Source: Desulfofustis sp.
GTDB taxonomy: Bacteria; Desulfobacterota; Desulfobulbia; Desulfobulbales; Desulfocapsaceae
Length of the DNA stretch: 11,025 nt
Direction: 5' to 3'
Assembly (NCBI GenBank): GCA_030604345.1
Contig: JAUVWB010000028.1
Location: forward strand, 1 to 11,025
This document shows, piece by piece, positions 1 through 5,893 of the stretch. Within the stretch, counting starts at the first letter, position 1, and each line of letters begins with the position of its first letter. The position numbers were made by a program, and so were the translations under genes. Below the pieces are notes generated by a model, which ran no database searches, had not been told where the DNA came from, and was given only the letters and a program-made list of their open reading frames with translations.

Positions 1-282
1 AAGAAAAGAGTCCGTTTCGAAGCGGCCACCGACGACGAAGTCATCAGGGCCCTTGATCTGACCATGAAAAAAGAGGGCATCATCCCCGCTCTCGAATCGG
101 CCCACGCCTTCGTCCAGGCCTTCAAGGAGGCGCCGCAGCTCTCTCCTGAAGATGCGGTGATCATCAACATGTCCGGCCGCGGCGACAAGGACATCTTCAC
201 CATCGCCGAAGCGTTCGACGACCCGTCCTGGAAGGAATTCATCATCCAGCGTGCCGCCATCTACAGCAAACAAAAAGCGTAA
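1..282 (+). CDS. trpB: Tryptophan synthase beta chain, C-terminal part (5' end outside window)
   Basis: Ninety-three codons are open from the first base to a TAA at 280-282. The beta subunit is the PLP enzyme that condenses indole with serine to give tryptophan, in an alpha2-beta2 cytoplasmic complex with TrpA. Two family signatures are visible: EGIIPALESAHA, and NMSGRGDKDIFTIAEAF near the C-terminus, where the Ser-Gly-Arg-Gly-Asp stretch lies by the PLP ring. After the usual end at about AEAF there are some 20 further residues (DDPSWKEFIIQRAAIYSKQKA), so the C-terminus is longer than in the enterobacterial enzyme. The PLP lysine region is upstream of the window. trpA follows after 29 nt, so the two are almost certainly co-transcribed. 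Identification is secure; only the completeness of the gene is unknown. Confidence 0.95.
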   Translation, partial: KKRVRFEAATDDEVIRALDLTMKKEGIIPALESAHAFVQAFKEAPQLSPEDAVIINMSGRGDKDIFTIAEAFDDPSWKEFIIQRAAIYSKQKA

Positions 283-311
283 CCGTACCACTCGACCGGG
301 AATCACTGCTC

Positions 312-1088
312 ATGAAACTGGAAACCTATCTTCGCGAAAGAAAAGCGACCAAAGATATCCTGCTGATGACCCATATCGTGCTCGGTTATCCCTCCCTCAC
401 GCTCAACCGGGAGGTGATCCGGCAGATGGTGGACAACGGGGTGGACTGCATCGAGATGCAACTCCCCTTTTCCGAGCCGATGGCCGACGGGCCGGTCATC
501 CTCAAGGCCAACCAGGACGCCATAGCCGCCGGCATCACCATCGAGGAGTGCCTCGCCTTCGGCGCAGAGATGAGCCGGACGCACGCCATCCCCTTTCTCT
601 ATATGACCTATTTCAATATCGTCTACAAATACGGTGAAAGCCGCTTCCTCAACCGCCTCCGCGACGATGGGATCGCCGGACTGATCCTGCCCGATCTGCC
701 CCCCGAGGAGGGCGCCGCCTTCTGCACTGCCGCCCGGGAACGGGGCATCGCCCCGATCCAGATCTTTGCCCCGACCAGCACCGAGAAACGGATGCGGGAG
801 CTGCACCACCACGGAGCCGGATTCGTCTACTGCACCGCCCGGCGCGGCGTCACCGGCTCCCACAGCCAGCTGGACGAGACCTTCGACGCCTACCTGCAGC
901 GCTGCCGGAGCGCCACTGCGCTGCCGCGTGCGGTCGGCTTCGGCATCCAGAGCCGGGCCGACGTGGCAGCTTTGATCGGCAAAGCCGACATGGCGGTGGT
1001 CGGATCGCAGACCATCAAACTGGTGGATGAACGGGGCGTCGAAGCGGTCGGCCCGTTCATCGCCGCCCTGACCGGTACGGTATCATGA
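312..1088 (+). CDS. trpA: Tryptophan synthase alpha chain
   Basis: This 258-residue protein, a normal length for the family, cleaves indole-3-glycerol phosphate to indole and glyceraldehyde-3-phosphate and passes indole to TrpB. The signature IEMQLPFSEPMADGP carries the two catalytic acids, Glu48 and Asp59. The phosphate-binding loops appear as RRGVTGSHS (about 179-187) and VGFGIQSRAD, followed by AVVGSQTIK. The sequence is a divergent member: the usual YxTAGDP near residue 21 is HIVLGYP, and the strand before the second acid reads MQLPFSEP rather than LGVPFSDP. The start at 312 keeps the beta1 strand and sits 29 nt after trpB. The upstream Shine-Dalgarno match is poor (GGGA about 12 nt before the ATG). 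The stop overlaps the next gene by 4 nt (ATGA), which points to translational coupling. Confidence 0.95.
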   Translation: MKLETYLRERKATKDILLMTHIVLGYPSLTLNREVIRQMVDNGVDCIEMQLPFSEPMADGPVILKANQDAIAAGITIEECLAFGAEMSRTHAIPFLYMTYFNIVYKYGESRFLNRLRDDGIAGLILPDLPPEEGAAFCTAARERGIAPIQIFAPTSTEKRMRELHHHGAGFVYCTARRGVTGSHSQLDETFDAYLQRCRSATALPRAVGFGIQSRADVAALIGKADMAVVGSQTIKLVDERGVEAVGPFIAALTGTVS

Positions 1089-2869
1089 ACGAAACGCAGC
1101 AGATCAACCGCACGCTCGGCACCACCGAGATCATTTGGAATCTCGACGACCTCTATCCCGGCCCGGACAGCGTCGCCTTCACCGGCGACTGTTCCTGGTG
1201 CGAAACGGAAGCGGCCGCCATCGAGGCCGCCTATCGCGGCCGGGTCAAGACGCTCGATGAGCAGGAGCTGCTGGTATTGGTCAAACGGATCGAAGACCTG
1301 GAGGCGTGCCTCGGCCGGTTGGCCACCTTCGCCTTTCTCAACTTCACCACCCGAGTGGACAACGAGGAGGCGGGAGCCCTGCAGCAACGCATTCAGGAAC
1401 TGGCCGACCGCTGCAGCACCAGGCTGGTTTTTTTCGAACTGGAATGGAACAAGGTGAGCAAAAAACGGGCCGGTGAACTGCTCGGCGAGCCGTGTCTGGC
1501 GACCTATCGCCATTACCTGGCCAGCCTGCGCCGCTACCGTCCGCACCAACTCCGTGAAGCCGAGGAGAAACTGCTGCTGGAGCTGCGTTCGGTGGGCCGC
1601 TCCAGTTGGAACACCCTGTTCGACAAGATCATCGGCACCATGCGTTTCGGCAGCCGCGGCCGTACCGAGGAAGAGGTGCTGAGCGATCTCTACCACCCCG
1701 ACCGGAAGACCAGGCAGCAGGCGGCCGACGACATGACCGCCGGGCTGCAGAGCCACAGCCACATCCTCACCCACATTTTCAATACGCTGGCCGCCGACAA
1801 GATGATCAGTGACCGGTTGCGCCGCTACCCGGCCTGGATCAGCGCCCGCAACCTGGACAACCAGGTGGCCGACACCACCGTCGCCACCCTGGTTGACGCG
1901 GTGGTCGAGCGTTACGATATCGTCGCCCGCTACTACCGGCTCAAGGCAACGCTCATCGGGTTGGACAGCCTGGTTGATTATGACCGTTACGCGCCGCTGC
2001 CGGCGCTGCCGACCCTGTCCATCGACTGGCCGCGCTGCCGGGACATCGTTCTCGATTCGTTTGCTGCCTTCTCCCCGAAACTCAGGGATGCGGCCGGTCG
2101 CTTCTTCACCGAGCGCTGGATCCACGCCCCGTTGTCGGCCGGCAAGCGCGGCGGTGCGTTCGCCCATCCGGCCATACCTGCGGTCCACCCCTATGTGCTG
2201 GTCAACTATGCCGGAACCCTGCGCGATGTCTCCACCGTCGCTCACGAACTCGGCCACGGGGTACACCAGCTCCTCGCCGCTGAACGCGGCTATTACAACA
2301 GCGATACACCGCTGGTGCTGGCCGAGACCGCCTCGGTCTTCGCCGAGCTGCTAGTCTTCAAGGCCCAAGTGGCTCTGCTCGACAAGCCCCAGGAACGACG
2401 GGCCTTCATCTGTCAGAAGCTGGAGTCGATCTTCGCCACGGTCTTTCGCCAGGTGGCCATGAACCGTTTCGAACGGCTGGTTCACGAAGGCCGGCGGCAA
2501 AAAGGGGAATTGAGCAGCAAGGAGCTGGGCGATTACTGGATGAATACCCAGCAGGAGATGTTCGGGGATTCGGTGCTGCTGCGCGACGACTATCGCATCT
2601 GGTGGAGTTACATCCCTCACTTCCTCGCCACACCGGGCTACGTGTACGCTTACGCCTTCGGTGAACTATTGGTACTGGCCCTGTACAACCGCTACCTGGA
2701 GCAGGGCCCGGCTTTCATCGACGAATACTTCGACCTGCTCGCTGCCGGCGGCTCGGCCACCCCGGCCGAACTGCTCAAGCCGTTTGCCATCGACCTGGAT
2801 GATCCGCTCTTCTGGCGACAAGGGTTACGGGTGATCGACGCCATGCTGGCGGAAGTGGAGAGTAGCTAA
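1085..2869 (+). CDS. pepF: M3 family oligoendopeptidase (PepF-like zinc metallopeptidase)
   Basis: A 594-residue cytoplasmic metallopeptidase that cleaves short peptides. The zinc site is explicit: HELGH at residues 387-391 gives His387, Glu388 (catalytic base) and His391, and the third ligand is Glu414 in LAETASVFAE. The helical N-terminal part and the C-terminal stretch YVYAYAFGELLVLALY match the M3B (PepF/oligoendopeptidase F) subfamily, whose members are about 560-610 residues. No signal peptide or membrane segment is seen. The ATG overlaps the trpA stop as ATGA, so it is probably translated by ribosomes terminating on trpA. That makes it the distal gene of the trp unit, although it has no known role in tryptophan synthesis and may simply ride along. 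A hairpin follows seven bases after the stop. The symbol pepF is a family-level label. Confidence 0.88.
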   Translation: MNETQQINRTLGTTEIIWNLDDLYPGPDSVAFTGDCSWCETEAAAIEAAYRGRVKTLDEQELLVLVKRIEDLEACLGRLATFAFLNFTTRVDNEEAGALQQRIQELADRCSTRLVFFELEWNKVSKKRAGELLGEPCLATYRHYLASLRRYRPHQLREAEEKLLLELRSVGRSSWNTLFDKIIGTMRFGSRGRTEEEVLSDLYHPDRKTRQQAADDMTAGLQSHSHILTHIFNTLAADKMISDRLRRYPAWISARNLDNQVADTTVATLVDAVVERYDIVARYYRLKATLIGLDSLVDYDRYAPLPALPTLSIDWPRCRDIVLDSFAAFSPKLRDAAGRFFTERWIHAPLSAGKRGGAFAHPAIPAVHPYVLVNYAGTLRDVSTVAHELGHGVHQLLAAERGYYNSDTPLVLAETASVFAELLVFKAQVALLDKPQERRAFICQKLESIFATVFRQVAMNRFERLVHEGRRQKGELSSKELGDYWMNTQQEMFGDSVLLRDDYRIWWSYIPHFLATPGYVYAYAFGELLVLALYNRYLEQGPAFIDEYFDLLAAGGSATPAELLKPFAIDLDDPLFWRQGLRVIDAMLAEVESS

Positions 2870-2875
2870 AGCGGG

Positions 2876-2897
2876 GCAGGCCCCTGGCCTGCTGTTT
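2876..2897 (+). terminator. Terminator-like hairpin after the trpBA-peptidase unit
   Basis: A perfect 7-bp stem, GCAGGCC (2876-2882) with GGCCTGC (2886-2892), closes a CCT loop and is followed by TGTTT. The T-tract is weak, but the position directly after the peptidase stop and between convergent genes fits an end of transcription. It could act for both directions. Confidence 0.55.
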
Positions 2898-2906
2898 CGA
2901 CGGTCG

Positions 2907-2926
2907 CCCGCCGTGGTGAAGGCGGG
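2907..2926. terminator. Second inverted repeat between convergent genes
   Basis: CCCGCC (2907-2912) pairs with GGCGGG (2921-2926) around an 8-nt loop. It lies 17 nt past the stop of the minus-strand regulator. Neither strand shows a convincing U-run right after the stem, so intrinsic termination is uncertain. Its place in the convergent gap suggests an end-of-transcript structure. Confidence 0.35.
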
Positions 2927-2942
2927 AAACCCTCGAGAGCTG

Positions 2943-4355
2943 CTATTTGTTGCGGCGCCAGTGCGGGTGGGTGATCCGCCATTTTCGGATCTTGTAGTTC
3001 AGGGCTCGCGGGCTGATGCCGAGCTTGCTGGCGGCGGTCTTCTGTACCCAGAGCGCCTCCTCCAGCGCCTTGATGATCAGATCGCGCTCCTGGCCGGCCA
3101 GGGAACCGTTGTTTTCCCGGGCGATACGGTCACTGTGGCGACGGCGGTCGATGACGAAACCATCCAGCCCATGCTCCTTGGTGCGTCGGGGCGGCAAGGC
3201 CAGGTTGGCCAGTTGGATCTCATTGCTCTCGGCAAGGATGACGGCTCGCTCGATGGTATTGGCCAGCTGCCGGATATTGCCCGGCCAGTCATAGGAGAGG
3301 ATGGCCTGAACCGCCTCTTCGGAAAATCCCCGAAGGGTACGATTGACCATCCGGCAATAACGGCTCAGAAGCCGCTCGGCCAACGGCATGATGCATTCAA
3401 GCCGCTCCCGCAGCGGCGGCAGGGCAACCGGCAGAACGTTGATCCGGTAGTAGAGATCTTCCCGGAACCGGCCTTCTTCCACCTGACGCACCAGGTCCTT
3501 GTTGGTGGCGGCGATGATGCGGACATCGGCATGGATGGTCTTGTTGCCGCCGACCCGCTCGAACGATTTCTCTTCCAGCACCCGCAGCAGTTTGGATTGC
3601 AGGTTGAGGCTGATCTCGCCGATCTCATCGAGGAAGATCGTCCCCCCGGCGGCTTGTTCGAACCGGCCGATCCGCTGCTTTTCGGCGCTGGTGAAAGAGC
3701 CCGTTTCGTGGCCGAACAGCTCGGACTCCAACAGGTGTTCAGGGATATTGGCGCAGTTGATCTTGACAAACGGTTTGGTCTTGCGCGGTGAATTGAAATG
3801 AACGGTGCCGGAGAGGAAACTCTTGCCGGTACCGGTATCGCCGGTGATGAGGATGGTCGAATCAGTGCTGGAAAATTTTTTCAATATCTTGAGCACCGCC
3901 TTCATCTTGGCGCTGCGGGCGATGACCTGATTGAAGTCATAGACCACGTCCTGCCGGTGCCGCAGGTAATCGATTTCGTGCCGCTGGTTGCGCAGTTCGA
4001 TGGCCCGTCTCACCGCCATGCGGGTCCGCTCCCGGGATACCGGATGCACCAAAAAATCACAGGCGCCGAGGTTCATGGCCCTGACCACCAGGTCCGCTTT
4101 TTCACTGGCACTGGCAATGACGATCGGGGTGTAGGGGCTCTTGATGGTGGCACTTTCCAGCAGGCGCATGCGGGTACTGTCGGGATCATCGATGCCGAGG
4201 AGAATCAAATCGTACTGACGGGCACTCATCTCCGCTTGAAATTCCGACTCGCTATTCGTAATAGTGAGGTGGTAAGATCCGGATAGGGCGTCGCCGATAG
4301 CCTCGGAACTGCCCGAACACGCGTCGTAGATAAGGATGGCGTCTCTAGCCGGCAT
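2943..4355 (-). CDS. Sigma-54-dependent NtrC-family regulator with a degenerate receiver domain
   Basis: This 470-residue protein has three parts: an N-terminal receiver-like domain (about 5-120), an AAA+ sigma-54 activation domain (about 143-390), and a C-terminal Fis-type helix-turn-helix (about 424-460). The AAA+ part shows Walker A GDTGTGKS (172-179), Walker B GGTIFLDEIGE with Asp243-Glu244, the GRFREDLYYR arginine-finger region and the WPGNIRQL sensor II. The receiver looks phospho-dead. Where the usual LLD acceptor Asp should be, the sequence is LLG (Gly54), the paired N-terminal acids are reduced to one (Asp11), and the conserved Lys of the FLTKP motif is His104. The sigma-54-contacting GAFTGA loop reads GSFTSA (219-224). 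No sensor kinase is adjacent. A sigma-70-like promoter lies upstream on the same strand. The target genes cannot be read from the sequence. Confidence 0.93.
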   Translation of the reverse strand: MPARDAILIYDACSGSSEAIGDALSGSYHLTITNSESEFQAEMSARQYDLILLGIDDPDSTRMRLLESATIKSPYTPIVIASASEKADLVVRAMNLGACDFLVHPVSRERTRMAVRRAIELRNQRHEIDYLRHRQDVVYDFNQVIARSAKMKAVLKILKKFSSTDSTILITGDTGTGKSFLSGTVHFNSPRKTKPFVKINCANIPEHLLESELFGHETGSFTSAEKQRIGRFEQAAGGTIFLDEIGEISLNLQSKLLRVLEEKSFERVGGNKTIHADVRIIAATNKDLVRQVEEGRFREDLYYRINVLPVALPPLRERLECIMPLAERLLSRYCRMVNRTLRGFSEEAVQAILSYDWPGNIRQLANTIERAVILAESNEIQLANLALPPRRTKEHGLDGFVIDRRRHSDRIARENNGSLAGQERDLIIKALEEALWVQKTAASKLGISPRALNYKIRKWRITHPHWRRNK

Positions 4356-4402
4356 TACAACACCGTATTTGATATTTCGTAATTGTAATTCCCCCAGGTT
4401 CC

Positions 4403-4431
4403 GTTATACGAGAGTCTTTCTGAAATTGCAA
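4403..4431 (-). promoter_or_regulatory. Sigma-70-type promoter for the NtrC-family regulator
   Basis: Read on the minus strand, TTGCAA (4431-4426) is separated by exactly 17 nt from TATAAC (4408-4403). This predicts a start near 4396 and a leader of about 40 nt. The 147-nt gap shared with the divergent tadA is clearly more AT-rich than the flanking genes. Confidence 0.6.
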
Positions 4432-4502
4432 ACAAAATTGTACATTTACCGAAACACCGCGGCTCCGGGACTCCCAAATAACTATATATCTATCTGTTTT
4501 TA

Positions 4503-4991
4503 ATGATATTTTCCGATTTCGACAAACGCATGATGAGTCTCGCTCTGGCTGCCGCCAGGGGTTCGGCGGAGACCGGTGAAGTACCGGTTGGGGCAGTCAT
4601 TTGTCAGGGAGAGACCGTGCTTGCCGTGGCCGGCAACCATCCCATCACCACCACCGATCCGACCGCCCACGCTGAGATTGCGGTTATTCGGGAAGCGGCG
4701 CGAAAAATGGGCAATTACCGGCTTCCCGGCACCACCCTCTACGTGACCCTCGAGCCCTGCCTGATGTGCATGGGGGCCATCATTCACAGTCGGATTGAAC
4801 GACTGGTCTTCGGCGCCCGGGACCCGAAGACCGGAGCCGCCTGCTCGAAATACCGGATCGGTCGAGACGGGCTGCTCAACCACACCGTTCGCATCGAGAG
4901 CGGCCTGCTGGACCGGCAGTGCGGCGCTTTGCTGGTCTCGTTCTTCAGCACCAGACGGCAGAGTCGGACGGAAAGCCAACCCGACAGCTGA
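4503..4991 (+). CDS. tadA: tRNA-specific adenosine deaminase (A34 to inosine)
   Basis: A 162-residue cytidine-deaminase-fold enzyme that converts the wobble adenosine of tRNA-Arg(ACG) to inosine. The zinc and catalytic motif is TAHAEI, with His56 as ligand and Glu58 as proton shuttle. PCLMC follows, with Cys86 and Cys89 as the remaining ligands. The N-terminal stretch EVPVGAVI and the phrase DPTAHAE are typical of TadA rather than of free-nucleoside deaminases. The family alignment supports the ATG at 4503, because about ten residues normally precede the first helix. No Shine-Dalgarno is visible before it (the bases just upstream are TATCTGTTTTTA), and ATGs at 4530 and 4533 have none either. 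It is divergent from the regulator and is followed at once by a terminator, so it looks monocistronic. Confidence 0.95.
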   Translation: MIFSDFDKRMMSLALAAARGSAETGEVPVGAVICQGETVLAVAGNHPITTTDPTAHAEIAVIREAARKMGNYRLPGTTLYVTLEPCLMCMGAIIHSRIERLVFGARDPKTGAACSKYRIGRDGLLNHTVRIESGLLDRQCGALLVSFFSTRRQSRTESQPDS

Positions 4992-4993
4992 GT

Positions 4994-5031
4994 CCGGTGC
5001 CGCTGCCGCCGCCGAATCGTCACCGGTTTTT
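4994..5031 (+). terminator. Rho-independent terminator of tadA
   Basis: CCGGTG (4994-4999) pairs with CACCGG (5021-5026) and runs straight into TTTTT (5027-5031). It begins three bases after the tadA stop. The loop is long (21 nt) and GC-rich, so the inner pairing may differ. Confidence 0.65.
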
Positions 5032-5052
5032 CTCGCCCCGTCACTTTTTCAT

Positions 5053-5061
5053 TGATAAAAT
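5053..5061 (+). promoter_or_regulatory. Candidate extended -10 promoter for tRNA-Ser
   Basis: TGATAAAAT has the TGn extension followed by TAAAAT, a five-of-six match to TATAAT. There is no good -35 at the standard distance, as expected for an extended -10 element. Transcription would start near 5068, about 60 nt before the tRNA. That leader length is similar to those of the SRP RNA and tRNA-Val genes here. Confidence 0.4.
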
Positions 5062-5127
5062 GAGGTTGACCGTTTAAGAAACAGACCACATTGCTCTACT
5101 GCAGACTCTTGTGTCACAGCACTATTC

Positions 5128-5213
5128 GGAGAGGTGACCGAGTGGCTTAAGGTGCACGCCTGGAACGCGTGTGTACGCAAGTACCGAGAGTTCGAATCTC
5201 TCCCTCTCCGCCA
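5128..5213 (+). tRNA. tRNA-Ser (anticodon GGA)
   Basis: A full cloverleaf can be drawn. The acceptor GGAGAGG (5128-5134) pairs with CCTCTCC (5203-5209), followed by discriminator G and an encoded CCA (5211-5213). The anticodon stem is CACGC/GCGTG around loop CTGGAAC, with anticodon GGA at 5162-5164. A long variable arm, GTAC-GCAA-GTAC (5173-5184), gives the class II shape expected of tRNA-Ser. The T arm is GAGAG-TTCGAAT-CTCTC. It would read UCC and UCU codons. Confidence 0.97.
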
Positions 5214-5225
5214 GAGATAAACGCC

Positions 5226-5262
5226 TGCCGGTAATCGGAAACGGTTACCGGCATTGCTGTTT
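5226..5262 (+). terminator. Terminator-like hairpin after tRNA-Ser
   Basis: TGCCGGTAA (5226-5234) pairs perfectly with TTACCGGCA (5245-5253). Three more inner pairs close a GAAA tetraloop, giving about 12 bp in all. The sequence after the stem is TTGCTGTTT, a broken T-tract. It begins 12 nt after the tRNA CCA. Confidence 0.65.
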
Positions 5263-5292
5263 CCTGGGCCGCCGCGCAACGGTCCCACACCG

Positions 5293-5343
5293 ACGCTCGA
5301 ATAGGCCTTCGTGGGGATCATCCGAATTGAGCGTACTTTTTTT
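5293..5343 (+). terminator. Second terminator-like structure with a T7 run
   Basis: ACGCTC (5293-5298) pairs with GAGCGT (5329-5334) around an inner GGA-TCA-TCC hairpin. After AC it is followed by seven Ts (5337-5343). It could back up the imperfect tRNA-Ser terminator or end a small RNA that starts between 5214 and 5290. Confidence 0.45.
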
Positions 5344-5354
5344 AGTTACCGGTA

Positions 5355-5436
5355 GCAAACCCGGTGATGGGCATCGCCTCCTCGGTTGCAAAGACGTACG
5401 CATGAGTCGAATGAACCGCTGTTAAGACGGCCAACC
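5355..5436 (+). other. Unassigned structured non-coding tract with alternative pairings
   Basis: This is the gene-free stretch between tRNA-Ser and the SRP promoter. GC-A-AACC (5355-5361, one bulged A) pairs with GGTTGC (5384-5389) around an inner hairpin GGTGAT-GGGC-ATCGCC (5363-5378). Downstream, GCTGT-TAAG-ACGGC (5418-5431) forms another hairpin. CGGTT (5383-5387) could instead pair with AACCG (5414-5418), an exclusive alternative. The GCAAACC and TTGCAAAG words recall riboswitch cores of the GEMM kind, but the order and spacing do not match, so I make no family call. No open reading frame of interest occupies it. Confidence 0.3.
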
Positions 5437-5487
5437 ATTGACGCCGGCGGGCACGCACCTTATGTTAGCAGCAGTACCCGGAATTGC

Positions 5488-5516
5488 TTGACGCTGCCGG
5501 GCAAATTGGGTATACA
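5488..5516 (+). promoter_or_regulatory. Strong sigma-70 promoter for the SRP RNA
   Basis: TTGACG (5488-5493), a 17-nt spacer, then TATACA (5511-5516) is a near-consensus pair. The predicted start is near 5523, leaving a leader of about 78 nt before the mature SRP RNA. It is the best promoter in the window, which fits an abundant stable RNA. Confidence 0.75.
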
Positions 5517-5524
5517 TCGCCTCT

Positions 5525-5550
5525 GAGCCGGCTGCAGTGCAGGCTGGCTC
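5525..5550 (+). other. Strong hairpin at the 5' end of the SRP RNA precursor
   Basis: GAGCCGGC (5525-5532) pairs with GCTGGCTC (5543-5550) with one G-U wobble. The inner TGC/GCA extends the stem past a bulged G. No U-run follows, so it is not a terminator. Placed at the predicted +1, it may protect or guide processing of the precursor. Confidence 0.5.
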
Positions 5551-5600
5551 ATCCTGGCGGTCAGCAGTTTATCACGTTGGGATTAATACGACTTCGGCTT

Positions 5601-5705
5601 GATAGCCGGGTCCTGCGCAACAAAGGATCACGAACCCCGCCAGGTCCGGGAGGAAGCAACGGTAGTGACCCCCTTTGTGTGATGCAGGGTGCCCGGCTAT
5701 CATTT
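5601..5705 (+). ncRNA. ffs: Bacterial small signal recognition particle RNA (4.5S)
   Basis: The SRP RNA guides Ffh and FtsY in co-translational membrane targeting. The universally conserved apical domain is present at about 5632-5662: GAACC, then CAGGTCC, a GGGA tetraloop (5648-5651) and GGAAGCA. The ends form a 9-bp stem, ATAGCCGGG (5602-5610) with CCCGGCTAT (5692-5700). After CA comes a T6 run (5703-5708), so the closing stem doubles as the terminator. The size of about 100 nt is typical of the short Gram-negative form without an Alu domain. A near-consensus promoter lies 85 nt upstream. Exact mature ends are estimated from the stem. Confidence 0.95.
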
Positions 5706-5720
5706 TTTACCCTTCCATAA

Positions 5721-5863
5721 GGGGAGCTTGAAAAATTCGAAAGTTCGTTCAAGTTCGAGGCGCGCAAGATCATTTTACCGCAGGCATATAGATGATATTC
5801 CGAGGATAAAATGTGATTGCGCAACGATGAGATTGGGCGAAATGGCAATTTTTCAAGGTTCCC
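5721..5863. repeat. Low-GC 143-bp inverted-repeat unit, MITE-like or structured leader
   Basis: The outer arms GGGGAGCTTGAAAAATT (5721-5737) and AATTTTTCAAGGTTCCC (5847-5863) are complementary at 16 of 17 positions (one G-U, one G-G mismatch), with 11 perfect base pairs at the inner end. Inside, GCGCAAGATCATTTTA (5762-5777) pairs with TAAAATGTGATTGCGC (5807-5822), except for a symmetric GAT/TGA internal loop. A third small stem lies at 5783-5801. ATAA flanks both ends (5717-5720 and 5864-5867), like a short target-site duplication, but the same word recurs at 5884-5887. Hand-counted GC is about 44%, well below the neighbours. It could be a non-autonomous insertion or a folded dnaX leader. TAAAAT (5807-5812) inside could serve as a -10. 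Confidence 0.5.
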
Positions 5864-5893
5864 ATAAGTCGAATCGAGCTGCCATAAGCGCCC

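Noticed and set aside
890..2266. Long minus-strand open frame opposite trpA and the peptidase
   Set aside because: It is the antisense shadow of two well-identified genes. It has low-complexity composition and no recognisable domain.
2913..3791. Plus-strand open frame over the NtrC-family regulator
   Set aside because: The minus strand encodes clear Walker, sensor and helix-turn-helix motifs. The plus frame shows none.
5344..5385. Minus-strand ten-codon peptide (MPITGFATGN) after GAGGAGG
   Set aside because: The Shine-Dalgarno is only two bases from the ATG and no promoter or conserved context supports it.
5171..5425. Small open frame beginning inside tRNA-Ser
   Set aside because: It starts within the tRNA, crosses two terminators and has no ribosome-binding site or recognisable sequence.
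5344..5440. GEMM (cyclic di-GMP) riboswitch
   Set aside because: The words GCAAACC and TTGCAAAG are suggestive, but the GACGCAAAGCC core, helix order and a downstream target gene are missing.
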